From Acinetobacter gandensis (GTDB taxonomy: Bacteria; Pseudomonadota; Gammaproteobacteria; Pseudomonadales; Moraxellaceae), in assembly GCF_001678755.1 (NCBI RefSeq), contig NZ_LZDS01000028.1, positions 62,001-126,000 on the forward strand: a stretch of 64,000 nt of DNA, written 5' to 3'. Positions within the stretch are counted from its first letter, which is position 1. Every line of letters begins with the position of its first letter. Below the pieces are notes generated by a model, which saw nothing but the letters and a program-made list of their open reading frames with translations, had not been told where the DNA came from and made no database searches. This document shows positions 47,770 through 56,397 of the stretch, in pieces. A program made the position numbers and the translations under genes.

Positions 47770-50700
47770 ATGTTTAATAAAGTTTTAATCGCCAATCGTG
47801 GTGCAATTGCATGTCGTGTCATTCGTACCCTTAAAAAATTAGGCATCCAATCGGTTGCGGTCTATTCGGAAGCCGATCGTGATTCATTGCATGTGACTTT
47901 GGCGGATGAAGCAGTCTACATCGGTGAAGCCCCAGCGAGTCAAAGCTATTTAAATGTCGATAAAATTTTAGAGGTAGCCAAACAAACCGGAGCACAAGCG
48001 ATTCATCCGGGCTATGGCTTCTTGTCTGAAAATGCTGAATTCTGTGACTTTTGTGAATCACAAGGTATTGCTTTTATTGGGCCAAACTCTGCACAGATGC
48101 GAGCCTTTGGTCTTAAACACACTGCACGTGAACTGGCGATTCAAGCCAATGTACCGTTACTTCCAGGTAGTCAGCTCTTAGCGGATGAAGCTGAAGCACT
48201 GATTGAGGCCAATCGTATTGGCTACCCTGTGATGCTAAAAAGTACCGCAGGTGGCGGTGGGATCGGCATGCGTTTGGTCTGGAATGAAGCTGAACTGAAA
48301 GATGCTTATGCAACGGTGTCTTATTTAGCGCAAGCCAACTTTAAAGATGCAGGTTTATACATCGAGAAATTCGTACAAAACGCCCGTCATATTGAAGTGC
48401 AAATTTTTGGTGATGGCCAAGGACAGGTGATCGCACTCGGTGAGCGTGATTGTTCAGTACAACGTCGTAACCAAAAAGTGATTGAGGAAACCCCGGCACC
48501 GCATCTCAATGATGAACAGCGTGCCTATCTCCAAGATGTTGCCATTCAACTGATGCAGTCTGTGAACTACCGTTCTGCCGGTACGGTTGAATTTGTGATG
48601 GATACCGACACACAAGAGTTCTATTTCTTGGAAGTGAATACCCGTCTACAAGTGGAACATGGCGTAACGGAGCAAGTCTTTGGTGTCGACTTAGTCGAAT
48701 GGATGGTCACCTTGGCCAGCGGTGATTGGACTGCGCCAACTGAAAAATTGGAATCTAAAGGTCATTCGATTCAAGTACGTTTATATGCTGAAGACCCAAT
48801 CAAAAACTTCCAACCCAGTGCTGGTCTTCTGACACATGTTGAGTTTGATTCTAATGCCCGAAATGAAACATGGGTGGAAACGGGCTCAAACGTATCATCA
48901 TTCTATGACCCGATGATTGCGAAGATTATTGTCACAGCAGATGATCGTGCATCTGCGATTCAAGCCATGACGGGTACTTTGGCGAAAACCTCAGTTGCAG
49001 GGATTGAAACCAATCTTGAATATCTACAAAACATCGTGGATGGTGAAGTGTTTAAAGCAGGCACACAGACCACACGTTTCTTAAATACCTTTGAGTGGAA
49101 AACTCAAAAAGTTGAAGTGTTACAAGCCGGTATTCAAACCGCTGTGCAAGATGTCACAGGGCGTTTGGGCTACTGGGATGTTGGTGTGCCACCATCAGGT
49201 GCGATTGATCCATTGTCACTGAATGTCGCAAACCAGTTGCTTGGCAACGCCTATAACACCGCAGGGCTTGAATGTACGCTACAAGGTCCCACTTTGAAAT
49301 TCCATTGCGACAGCCAAATCGTGCTTGCCGGTGGTGATATGCCATCGACTTTGGATGGTGTTCAAGTTCCGATGTGGCAGACTGTCAATGTATGTAAAGG
49401 TCAGGTGCTCAAATGTGGCAAAATCGCCACAGGTTGCCGTACTTATATCGGTATCAAAGGCGGTTTGAATGTGCCTGAATATCTCGGTTCACAAGCGACC
49501 TTTACCTTAGGTCACTTTGGCGGTCACGCAGGTCGTAACTTATTGATTGGCGATATGTTGCCGATTACTGCATTTACAAGTGAAGAAGTGAAAAGCCTTG
49601 CACCTGAACAAGTACCGTCATTTAGCCATGAATGGGAAATTGCGGTGATGTACGGCCCACATGGTGCGCCTGATTTCTTCACCAAAAATGACATTGATAC
49701 TTTCTTTGCCAATACCTTTGAGATTCACTTTAACTCTAGCCGTACCGGTATCCGTTTGATTGGTCCAAAACCGGAATGGGCACGTGAGGATGGTGGTGAG
49801 GCCGGTCTGCATCCATCCAATATTCATGACAATGCTTATGCCATTGGTGCGATTGACTTCACTGGTGATATGCCGATTATTCTCGGTCCAGATGGTCCAA
49901 GTCTCGGTGGTTTTGTTTGTCCTGCGGTGGTGATTAATTCTGAACTATGGAAACTCGGTCAACTCAAAGCCGGTGACAAAGTGAAATTTGTCCCTGTGAG
50001 CTATCACCAAGCTAAACTCTTAAATGAAAAATATCATGCACAGTTAGAGGCATCAGATACACAAGCGGTGGCATTTGATGAGTCGTTCTATCCTGAGCTA
50101 TCTACACTGAAAAACGCCGTGCTTGATACCTTAAAAGGTAAAGATGGTACACCTGATGTGGTGTATCGTCCTGCGGGTAACAACTACATGTTGGTGGAAT
50201 ATGGTGAGTTAGTACTTGATCTAAACTTACGTTTCCGTATTCATGCGTTGATGCAATGGGTTCAAAAGCAAAAGATTCAGGGCATTATCGACCTGACACC
50301 AGGTATTCGTTCATTACAAATCCATTTTGACTCGATCAAACTAGATCAGCTTGATTTACTGCGTTTATTGCAAGTCGCTGAAGCTGAACTCCCTGATGTG
50401 ACCGAAATGCAAGTCCCATCGCGTACCGTGTATTTACCACTGGCTTGGGAAGATTCACAAACCCAATTGGCAACCGAACGTTATATGCAAACTGTGCGAC
50501 CTGATGCACCATGGTGTCCGGACAATATCGAATTTATCCGTCGAATTAATGGTTTAAAAGACAAACAAGCTGTGAAAGATGTGGTGTATAACGCAAGTTA
50601 TTTGGTCATGGGCTTGGGTGATGTGTATTTAGGGGCACCTGTGGCAACCCCACTTGATCCACGTCAGCGTTTAGTGACCACAAAATATAACCCTGCACGA

Positions 50701-51375
50701 ACTTGGACACCTGAAAATGCTGTGGGGATTGGCGGTGCATATATGTGCGTATACGGTATGGAAGGTCCGGGCGGTTATCAGTTTGTCGGTCGTACTACAC
50801 AAATGTGGTCACGCTACCGTAAAAATGCCGACTTTGAGCAAGGCAAGCCGTGGTTACTGCGCTTCTTTGACCAAATTAAGTTTTATGAAGTGTCTGAAGA
50901 AGAACTCATGCAGATGCGTGAGGACTTTAAAGCAGGTCGCTTAAAACTTCGTATTGAAGAAGGTGTATTGAACCTCAAAGAGTACAACGACTTCTTAACT
51001 GAAAACCAAGCATCCATTTCAGCATTTAAGTCAGTGCAACAAGCTAATTTTGATGCAGAACGTCGTCGTTGGCATGAAGCAGGTCTTGCAGAATATGTCT
51101 CTGAAAGTTTAGATGCTGTGGATGATGGTGAAGGCGTCGAAGTGCCTGAAGGGGGCTGTGCGGTGGAATCGCATATGCCGGGTTCAATTTGGAAAATTGA
51201 ATGTCAATCAGGCGATATTGTGGAAGAAGGCGCTACACTTGCAGTCATTGAAGCGATGAAAATTGAGATTCCAATTATTGCACCTGAGCGTATGCGTGTA
51301 GATGCCATTACCATTGAGAAAGGGCAAACGGTAAAAACGGGGCAGGTATTGTTTACGTTAGCGCCAGTGGCTTAA
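47770..51375 (+). CDS. Biotin-dependent guanidine/urea carboxylase
   Basis: 1201-residue multidomain carboxylase. Order: biotin carboxylase with ATP-grasp (about 1-450; [24 protein letters not shown]), carboxyltransferase region of the allophanate hydrolase subunit 2/KipA type (about 475-770) and subunit 1/KipI type (about 800-1010), and a C-terminal biotinyl domain with EAMKIEIP (Lys1164). Family enzymes carboxylate urea or guanidine with ATP and bicarbonate. The guanidine-I riboswitch and CgdAB partners argue for guanidine as the physiological substrate. ATG 47770 follows GAGGA and lies one base after the previous stop. Allophanate hydrolase is 5 kb downstream rather than next to it. Confidence 0.92.
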   Translation: MFNKVLIANRGAIACRVIRTLKKLGIQSVAVYSEADRDSLHVTLADEAVYIGEAPASQSYLNVDKILEVAKQTGAQAIHPGYGFLSENAEFCDFCESQGIAFIGPNSAQMRAFGLKHTARELAIQANVPLLPGSQLLADEAEALIEANRIGYPVMLKSTAGGGGIGMRLVWNEAELKDAYATVSYLAQANFKDAGLYIEKFVQNARHIEVQIFGDGQGQVIALGERDCSVQRRNQKVIEETPAPHLNDEQRAYLQDVAIQLMQSVNYRSAGTVEFVMDTDTQEFYFLEVNTRLQVEHGVTEQVFGVDLVEWMVTLASGDWTAPTEKLESKGHSIQVRLYAEDPIKNFQPSAGLLTHVEFDSNARNETWVETGSNVSSFYDPMIAKIIVTADDRASAIQAMTGTLAKTSVAGIETNLEYLQNIVDGEVFKAGTQTTRFLNTFEWKTQKVEVLQAGIQTAVQDVTGRLGYWDVGVPPSGAIDPLSLNVANQLLGNAYNTAGLECTLQGPTLKFHCDSQIVLAGGDMPSTLDGVQVPMWQTVNVCKGQVLKCGKIATGCRTYIGIKGGLNVPEYLGSQATFTLGHFGGHAGRNLLIGDMLPITAFTSEEVKSLAPEQVPSFSHEWEIAVMYGPHGAPDFFTKNDIDTFFANTFEIHFNSSRTGIRLIGPKPEWAREDGGEAGLHPSNIHDNAYAIGAIDFTGDMPIILGPDGPSLGGFVCPAVVINSELWKLGQLKAGDKVKFVPVSYHQAKLLNEKYHAQLEASDTQAVAFDESFYPELSTLKNAVLDTLKGKDGTPDVVYRPAGNNYMLVEYGELVLDLNLRFRIHALMQWVQKQKIQGIIDLTPGIRSLQIHFDSIKLDQLDLLRLLQVAEAELPDVTEMQVPSRTVYLPLAWEDSQTQLATERYMQTVRPDAPWCPDNIEFIRRINGLKDKQAVKDVVYNASYLVMGLGDVYLGAPVATPLDPRQRLVTTKYNPARTWTPENAVGIGGAYMCVYGMEGPGGYQFVGRTTQMWSRYRKNADFEQGKPWLLRFFDQIKFYEVSEEELMQMREDFKAGRLKLRIEEGVLNLKEYNDFLTENQASISAFKSVQQANFDAERRRWHEAGLAEYVSESLDAVDDGEGVEVPEGGCAVESHMPGSIWKIECQSGDIVEEGATLAVIEAMKIEIPIIAPERMRVDAITIEKGQTVKTGQVLFTLAPVA

Positions 51376-51385
51376 TGCGATAGGG

Positions 51386-51415
51386 AAAAAAAGACCGCTT
51401 AGGCGGTCTTTCTTC
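51386..51415. terminator. Bidirectional terminator between carboxylase and Thoeris genes
   Basis: AAGACCGC (51391-51398) and GCGGTCTT (51403-51410) form a perfect 8-bp stem with a TTAG loop containing the thsB stop codon; A-rich and T-rich tracts lie on both sides. Confidence 0.8.
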
Positions 51416-51881
51416 TTTGGATTGCGCGTTCAATCCAACTTTCAATATTTAATCTAATATCATTGTATGCATCTGTAGGATTAGGATCATAACAATCAAC
51501 ATAATTAGAAAAATTATTTCCATTTATTGTAAAGTCAGAAAAGGGATTTTTTCCTTTAACTGATGTGCCATTTCTTGGGCATTTAATATTATGTATATGT
51601 ATACCTAAGACAGCTTTACCTAACTGCCAAGCTCTTTCGATTTCATATTTTACCCATTTTCTATTTGATGTGTCAGAGCCAATAAGAACTATTAAACAAT
51701 TTTTGTATTTAAATTGATTATCTATCCAATTTTTGATTGCTGTATCACCACTACGTTTTAACGTTTCCCAATCATTAGCAGAAACGGGTGTATTACCTTC
51801 TAGAGCACCAATATTTCGAATTTGTTGTACTCTCATTACATCATTATCATAATGGAAACTGTAAAAAACTTGTCTTTTCAT
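51399..51881 (-). CDS. thsB: Thoeris ThsB-like TIR protein (DUF1863/MTH538 type)
   Basis: 160-residue TIR-like protein. It starts with KRQVFYSFHYDND, the beginning usual for ThsB of the MTH538/DUF1863 group, has the conserved VLIGSDTSNRKWVKYEIERAW helix with the likely catalytic Glu, and GIHIHNIK. In Thoeris, ThsB senses phage infection and makes a cyclic ADP-ribose-like signal that activates ThsA. It lies 6 bases downstream of thsA in the same operon. The stop codon sits in a bidirectional terminator. Confidence 0.88.
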   Translation of the reverse strand: MKRQVFYSFHYDNDVMRVQQIRNIGALEGNTPVSANDWETLKRSGDTAIKNWIDNQFKYKNCLIVLIGSDTSNRKWVKYEIERAWQLGKAVLGIHIHNIKCPRNGTSVKGKNPFSDFTINGNNFSNYVDCYDPNPTDAYNDIRLNIESWIERAIQRRKTA

Positions 51882-51887
51882 GAATAG

Positions 51888-53318
51888 CTAAACCTTTTGA
51901 AGTAAACCAATTGCTTTTAATATATTTGAAATTAAATCATCAACTGAATTATCTACTTTGTTGATTTCAATTAAAATATTTCTAATTTCAACATTATCAG
52001 GATAGTGTTGACTAAAATTGTGATCAACTTTTTCCCACAATTTTTTAGCAACATGACCAGTTGCACCTATTGGTATTGGGATTACATTATTTTTGAGACA
52101 CAGCTCAAATTCTTCAAACATTCCCTGTGAATCAATAATTGCATCCGATACATTTTCTTTTTTATTTCCAAATAAAAAAAGGGCAATCCCAGCTTGGGAT
52201 ATCATTTCTTCTCTATATATAGTGTTTTTTTCAGGGGTGGGGTTAATTTGAGGAAACGGTCTTAAAATGAGTAAATCATCAAGATTTCTGTAGGACGATT
52301 TTAGTTTAAAATCTAAAGCACCATTTATTACCAAGCTACCAATACCCAAACCATAACCTGAGATAATTTTGTAATTTTTTTCTGCTAGCTTATAACTCAA
52401 TTTAAAAATGAAATCTTCAGCCTTTTCCTTGCCGAAAGGCTCATAATTTTCAGCAGCACCTGAAATAAAGATGTTTTTCCGTTTTACACGTTTTTCAATT
52501 AATTTAAGAATTTTAGTAATAATTGGATAGTCATCTACAAGAACAGCATGGATACCATATCTCTTTAGATCATCAATTTTTAAATCTTGTCTTATTTTTG
52601 CATATAAATAATCTTGTTCTTCTGAAAAGCTATTTTTTTCAATTTCTTTAAAAAAACAATAATGTTTAGGAGTGTTATCTTTTAAGAGAATTCTAATTCT
52701 ACTCAAAATATAATCTATATTAGGGTCATCAAAGCTAAATCCTATGAATAAAAAAACTTTTGAAAGCAGATCTCCTCTTAATACTGTTGAAAATAACTCT
52801 CTACTATCGTGGTAATCTTCATAATCATTTTTTGTTAACACCGCATTGTGTGGTGCATCTTTATCACCATGCATTTTGTAAACGGTAGCATCTTTTCTCT
52901 TTATATACCTTGAAAAATCTTCATTAGTAACTTTCTTATCAACTGTCTTTCCATTATCTTCTAAAGTTTTTTCTATAAGTTGATCATAATTTGTTGTCCA
53001 ATAGGTATCTATATCTAATTTACTTAAAATTTGGTGATTTTCACTGCCTTTGTCTAAGCTTGTAAATTCATTGATAATTTTATCGTTAATACGAGTTCTG
53101 TTGAATTTATTATAATGATATTGTGCTATCGAGAGTAGATCTGTTTCTTTATCAATATCAAGATCTAAATCATCAGCTAAATCTCTTAATAGTTCTTTCC
53201 AATTAACAAATCCTAAAGATGCAGATAGACCAGCTCCAGCAAAAATTGCAGCATTTCCATCTTGAATAGCTTTAACATATTCATTGATAAATTTTTCTTG
53301 AGATTTGGTAAAGCTCAT
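51888..53318 (-). CDS. thsA: Thoeris effector ThsA (SIR2-SLOG NADase)
   Basis: 476 residues, the same length as the studied Bacillus cereus ThsA. The N-terminal SIR2-like NADase domain (about 1-275) has GAGLSASLGF, TTNYD (Asn110) and KMHGD (His150), matching the catalytic Asn and His of that enzyme. The C-terminal SLOG/STALD domain (about 285-476) has NIFISGAAENY, GYGLGIGSLVINGAL and LRPFPQ with the Arg that binds the cyclic ADP-ribose signal. When activated it depletes NAD and stops phage replication. Lower GC than the neighbouring carboxylase suggests acquired DNA. Confidence 0.92.
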   Translation of the reverse strand: MSFTKSQEKFINEYVKAIQDGNAAIFAGAGLSASLGFVNWKELLRDLADDLDLDIDKETDLLSIAQYHYNKFNRTRINDKIINEFTSLDKGSENHQILSKLDIDTYWTTNYDQLIEKTLEDNGKTVDKKVTNEDFSRYIKRKDATVYKMHGDKDAPHNAVLTKNDYEDYHDSRELFSTVLRGDLLSKVFLFIGFSFDDPNIDYILSRIRILLKDNTPKHYCFFKEIEKNSFSEEQDYLYAKIRQDLKIDDLKRYGIHAVLVDDYPIITKILKLIEKRVKRKNIFISGAAENYEPFGKEKAEDFIFKLSYKLAEKNYKIISGYGLGIGSLVINGALDFKLKSSYRNLDDLLILRPFPQINPTPEKNTIYREEMISQAGIALFLFGNKKENVSDAIIDSQGMFEEFELCLKNNVIPIPIGATGHVAKKLWEKVDHNFSQHYPDNVEIRNILIEINKVDNSVDDLISNILKAIGLLQKV

Positions 53319-53324
53319 TATTAA

Positions 53325-53864
53325 TTAACCTTTTAACCATGTTTTTAAATTTTTACAATCACCGTTTGGATACCATAGATAATACTCACCGGCGGTATTT
53401 ACACTTTCTTTGATGTAAGGATAGATTTGGAGATATTCATTTCCATTCCAAGAAGATGGGCTATCAATTAATGGTAATAAGGCAATTTTATCTTTATGTA
53501 ATTTGAATGGGTCGGCTATACCTATTTCCCAATTACACCATCTTGATGCCAATGCTTCATTTGTTGCTAACAAAATAAATTTATCATTTAAACAAACAAT
53601 CTGATTTTTGATCTTTGTTGCTGTAATTCCATTTGTCTGTTCAGGCATTGTTTCATCTGCCCAATCTACATATATGCTCATTCCTAAATTTTCAAAAAAT
53701 ACTTTTGCGACTTGTACAAATTCTTTGTCTTTATGTGAATGGGATAAAAAAATACTCGTCGTAGAGTCAGATTTAGTAAACTTTCTGCTTTCATTCAAGA
53801 ATTCTGAATCCAACATACCTGATTGATTACGAGTTACGGTTTTAAATCTATTTTTGGTGAACAT
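53325..53864 (-). CDS. Second Thoeris TIR-domain protein
   Basis: 179 residues with a canonical TIR core: TSIFLSHSHKDKEFVQVAK, MSIYVDWADETMPEQTN, and SRWCNWEIGIAD with the expected catalytic Glu. It differs clearly from the DUF1863-type TIR at 51399. Thoeris loci often carry several ThsB paralogues thought to widen phage recognition. It is first in the operon, with the thsA start 6 bases after its stop. The TIR core is preceded by about 35 residues of N-terminal extension. Confidence 0.85.
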   Translation of the reverse strand: MFTKNRFKTVTRNQSGMLDSEFLNESRKFTKSDSTTSIFLSHSHKDKEFVQVAKVFFENLGMSIYVDWADETMPEQTNGITATKIKNQIVCLNDKFILLATNEALASRWCNWEIGIADPFKLHKDKIALLPLIDSPSSWNGNEYLQIYPYIKESVNTAGEYYLWYPNGDCKNLKTWLKG

Positions 53865-54036
53865 ATTATGATTGATTTTTAAGAATTTATTTTATCCATT
53901 TTATACAAATTTTATGATGAATTAAATTAAGAATGAAAGATTTTTCTAACAAAAAGACTAAATAACAGATCTTTTAAAAGGTCTCTAAATTGGTTATCAT
54001 TTAGCTATTGTTTGCATATCTAGGACATTGACCAAT

Positions 54037-54312
54037 ATGAACAATATTATTCATTCACGCTTTGTCGCAAGTGTTTCCGACCTTAAAAAGAATCCCATGG
54101 AAGTCGTAAACAATGGCTTTGGCGAAGCAGTTGCCATCTTAAATCGTAACAATCCAGCATTCTATTGTGTCCCCGCGGACATGTATGAACGCTTAATGGA
54201 TTTAATTGAAGACAAAGAACTGCTTAAACTTGCTGAAGAAGCGCAAACAGAAGAAACCGTAAAGGTAAGCCTAAATGACCTACGAGCTCGAGTTCACAAA
54301 AACCGCGCTTAA
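54037..54312 (+). CDS. Phd/YefM-family antitoxin, StbD-like
   Basis: 91-residue antitoxin. The N-terminal DNA-binding block RFVASVSDLKKNPMEVVNN and the middle YCVPADMYERLMDLIED are typical of Phd/YefM antitoxins of the StbD type, which neutralise RelE-like toxins. ATG 54037 is used rather than the TTG at 54028, based on AGGA upstream. The partner toxin overlaps the 3' end but is broken (see 54275-54355), so the antitoxin is orphaned. Confidence 0.85.
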   Translation: MNNIIHSRFVASVSDLKKNPMEVVNNGFGEAVAILNRNNPAFYCVPADMYERLMDLIEDKELLKLAEEAQTEETVKVSLNDLRARVHKNRA

Positions 54313-54355
54313 AAATTTGAAAGTGCAAATTTTAAACTTAAAATCATGTTTTTAA
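54275..54355 (+). pseudogene. Remnant of RelE/StbE-type toxin
   Basis: An ATG inside the antitoxin gene opens a frame beginning MTYELEFTKTALK, the usual start of RelE/StbE toxins, which normally run about 85-90 residues. Here it loses similarity after about 13 residues and stops after 26 codons, running into the 3' end of the convergent metallopeptidase gene. This looks like a truncation made when this segment was joined to its present neighbour. Confidence 0.6.
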
Positions 54356-55473
54356 ACATTACTTAGCACTTTATGTGGTTTTGTTTGAGACGCAAAAGCT
54401 TTCTCCAAAACATGCCGATGGATAAAACGTAGCTTATCTTTAACTTTTTCACTGAGTTTAAATGGATAGGCATCTTCCAGCCCCATACTGCGGTTTAGAG
54501 CATTTAAATTAAAAGTCAGTGTTTGCCAATTTTCTAAAATATGCTCAAAGTCGCTGCCACCAATGGGGCATTCTTTAAAGTCCATCGAATTTAAAGTTGT
54601 ACCATTACCTTCAACACGCAAACCTGCATAGTAAGCGGTTTCTAAAGTATCCATCATGTGTAAATAATGCGACCAAGTTTCAGCCCAATCTTCCCAAGGG
54701 TGTGTTGTGGCATAACTGCTGATAAATGAATCTTGCCAATGATCGGGTGGGCCTTCTTCATAGTGTTTTTTTAAAGCCATGCCATAGTCTTGACGTTCAT
54801 CACCAAAGTAGGCGCGAAATTCATCTAAAAGTTCAGGATGCAACTGCGACATAATGTCGAAATAATGATGCCCACTTTCATGACGAAAATGCCCTAAAAG
54901 TGTACGATAGTTTTCACCCATTTTGACCCGAGTCGTTTCTCTATAGACCACATCGGCTTCACTGGCATTCAAAGTAATAATGCCCTTGGTATGCCCCGTC
55001 ATCACAGGTTTACCGTCAATTGGCATTAAAAAATCATAACGCAGTCCAAATCTGTCTTGAGCATCCCGTTTGGGCAGCGGCATCATATTCATGCGTTGTG
55101 CTAAATATAAAAAACGGCGTTTGGCTTTTTCTATGCGACGCCAATAAATTAAATTTTCTTCTATATCCAACTGTGGAATGGTGTGCGTGAGCTGGCAAGA
55201 CTCACAATAATCTTCAGGATCATCGGCAGCCAACACCCAATTACATGCATCAAAATGTGTATGGTTATAACAAGGCTTATAAAGCTGAGGTGTGACGTCA
55301 AGTGCTAAAGAACATTGTGGGGAAATGGCTTGCCATAAATGGCTTTCGATGGGTTTAAAGCAGAGCATATTTCTTAAAGAAGATACATAACCGAGCAACG
55401 CATGGCAGTGTTCACATTCGCTGTGCTCAAAAAATATCTGATGATCGCAGTTCGCACATGTAAAGTATTTCAT
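54352..55473 (-). CDS. Putative zinc-binding metallopeptidase (Peptidase_Mx/DUF2248-like)
   Basis: 373 residues. The N-terminal zinc ribbon (FTCANCDHQIFFEHSECEHC) is followed by a second cysteine cluster (DDPEDYCESC). A metallopeptidase-like domain then shows HESGHH (HExxH) near residue 204, with GDERQDYG and EDWAETWSHYLH as likely further zinc ligands. The family is predicted to be proteolytic, with no known substrate. ATG 55473 follows AGGA; the TTG at 55479 is disregarded. It lies on the minus strand, back to back with the second guanidine operon. Confidence 0.82.
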   Translation of the reverse strand: MKYFTCANCDHQIFFEHSECEHCHALLGYVSSLRNMLCFKPIESHLWQAISPQCSLALDVTPQLYKPCYNHTHFDACNWVLAADDPEDYCESCQLTHTIPQLDIEENLIYWRRIEKAKRRFLYLAQRMNMMPLPKRDAQDRFGLRYDFLMPIDGKPVMTGHTKGIITLNASEADVVYRETTRVKMGENYRTLLGHFRHESGHHYFDIMSQLHPELLDEFRAYFGDERQDYGMALKKHYEEGPPDHWQDSFISSYATTHPWEDWAETWSHYLHMMDTLETAYYAGLRVEGNGTTLNSMDFKECPIGGSDFEHILENWQTLTFNLNALNRSMGLEDAYPFKLSEKVKDKLRFIHRHVLEKAFASQTKPHKVLSNV

Positions 55474-55518
55474 GGTCAATCCTTCGATTTTTTAAGAATG
55501 TGCATCACGTTTAAATTT

Positions 55519-55535
55519 TGCGCTGTCTCAGCGTG
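55519..55535 (+). promoter_or_regulatory. Possible NtrC-type site, distal
   Basis: TGCGCTGTCTCAGCGTG has the 6-5-6 dyad layout of an NtrC site but with G in place of A in the half-sites. It lies about 220 bases upstream of the second sigma54 promoter. Confidence 0.3.
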
Positions 55536-55643
55536 CTTCGCAATATAGCATAGGTGTTCAAATTGTTAAGCCTGAATATTTGGCTAGCTAAACATCTGCA
55601 TGGATGACTAGTTCATGGATGAATAGAAACTACGAATACTTTT

Positions 55644-55660
55644 AGCGCCAATACAGCGCA
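55644..55660 (+). promoter_or_regulatory. Possible NtrC-type site, proximal
   Basis: AGCGCCAATACAGCGCA again shows a GC-N11-GC dyad with the 6-5-6 layout, about 80 bases upstream of the -24 element. Weaker than the pair at 45979-46014. Confidence 0.35.
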
Positions 55661-55740
55661 TCAAATGTAAATTCGCACATTTATTCAGCATAAAAATTCC
55701 ATTTAAAAAGATAAAGCACTGATTTTTACCTTTCTCATGT

Positions 55741-55756
55741 TGGCACGCATTCTGCA
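55741..55756 (+). promoter_or_regulatory. Sigma54 (-24/-12) promoter of the second guanidine operon
   Basis: TGGCACGCATTCTGCA has GG-N10-GC spacing and matches TGGCACG-N4-TTGCA at all but one base. The predicted transcript starts near 55767. Confidence 0.78.
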
Positions 55757-55770
55757 TTTTATTGTCTAGG

Positions 55771-55796
55771 TAATACAAATTTTAAGATTCGTATTA
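55771..55796 (+). promoter_or_regulatory. Palindromic candidate operator, TAATAC-N14-GTATTA
   Basis: Perfect 6-bp arms, centres 20 bases apart, placed directly downstream of the predicted transcript start. The geometry resembles the NikR operator (GTATGA-N16-TCATAC), and the next regulator gene is NikR-like, so it is a candidate autoregulatory site. TAATAC also occurs twice (46148 and 46169) just upstream of the first sigma54 promoter. Confidence 0.5.
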
Positions 55797-55823
55797 TTTC
55801 AATACATGAAATAGGAGATGCAC

Positions 55824-55940
55824 ATGAACGCTGCTCATAACAAACAAAAAGCATTGCATCCGTTTAAACGGTTCCTGATTGAACTTTTTAGCGTGCGTGC
55901 AGGTCTATACATCAAACAGGATCACAAATTCGGAGAATAA
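55824..55940 (+). CDS. 38-residue small protein in the guanidine operon
   Basis: A short ORF with a strong AGGAG ribosome site 7 bases before its ATG, and a stop two bases before the GTG of the NikR-like gene. It contains HPFKRFLIELFSVRAG, an amphipathic basic/hydrophobic helix, and ends YIKQDHKFGE. I do not recognise a family. Position, ribosome site and tight coupling argue for a true gene; alternatively it is a translational leader for the regulator. Confidence 0.6.
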   Translation: MNAAHNKQKALHPFKRFLIELFSVRAGLYIKQDHKFGE

Positions 55941-55942
55941 AC

Positions 55943-56380
55943 GTGCCTAAACAAAAATTGGCACGAATCAGTGTGACGGTGCCAGAAATCACTTTAAGTG
56001 CTTTGGATCAAAAAATTGTTGATCAACATTATGAGAGTCGTTCACAGGCCATTGTTGACATGATTAATAAGCATTTAATTGCGGAGCAGGCCATTTTAAA
56101 CGAAGTCATGGTTGGCACATTAACACTGCTATACGACGCAGCATTTAAGCCCCTACGAACGCATTTACTCGATTTACAGCAGCAGTTTCTAACTCAAGTC
56201 ATTAGCTCCTTACATATCCAACTAGCTGATAACAAAGTCATGGAAGTCATGCTGATGCAAGGGAAAAGCACAGAACTCAGACAGATTAGTCAGCAATTTA
56301 TTGTGCTTAAAGGCGTGATTAAAGGGCATTTAGAAATGATGGATGCCGTCATGCCGCCCATTCAACAGAATAACCAATGA
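55943..56380 (+). CDS. NikR-like ribbon-helix-helix regulator lacking nickel ligands
   Basis: 145 residues. The N-terminal ribbon-helix-helix (about 5-45; ARISVTVPEITLSALDQKI) binds DNA; the C-terminal part aligns with the NikR ACT-like domain (SSLHIQLADNKVMEVMLMQG and LKGVIKGHLEM). Of the nickel ligands of Escherichia coli NikR only the His87 equivalent (His91) remains; the His89 and Cys95 positions are Gln93 and Val99, and the His76 region is QQQFLTQ. It therefore probably senses something other than nickel. GTG start with GGAGAA upstream; its stop overlaps the next frame (ATGA). Likely regulates this operon. Confidence 0.8.
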   Translation: MPKQKLARISVTVPEITLSALDQKIVDQHYESRSQAIVDMINKHLIAEQAILNEVMVGTLTLLYDAAFKPLRTHLLDLQQQFLTQVISSLHIQLADNKVMEVMLMQGKSTELRQISQQFIVLKGVIKGHLEMMDAVMPPIQQNNQ

Positions 56381-56397
56381 AATACAGGAGTTGCCTG

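Noticed and set aside
51376..54355. Prophage or integrative element carrying the Thoeris genes
   Set aside because: No integrase, transposase, terminal inverted repeats, tRNA or direct repeats were found at either edge; only a gene cassette can be supported.
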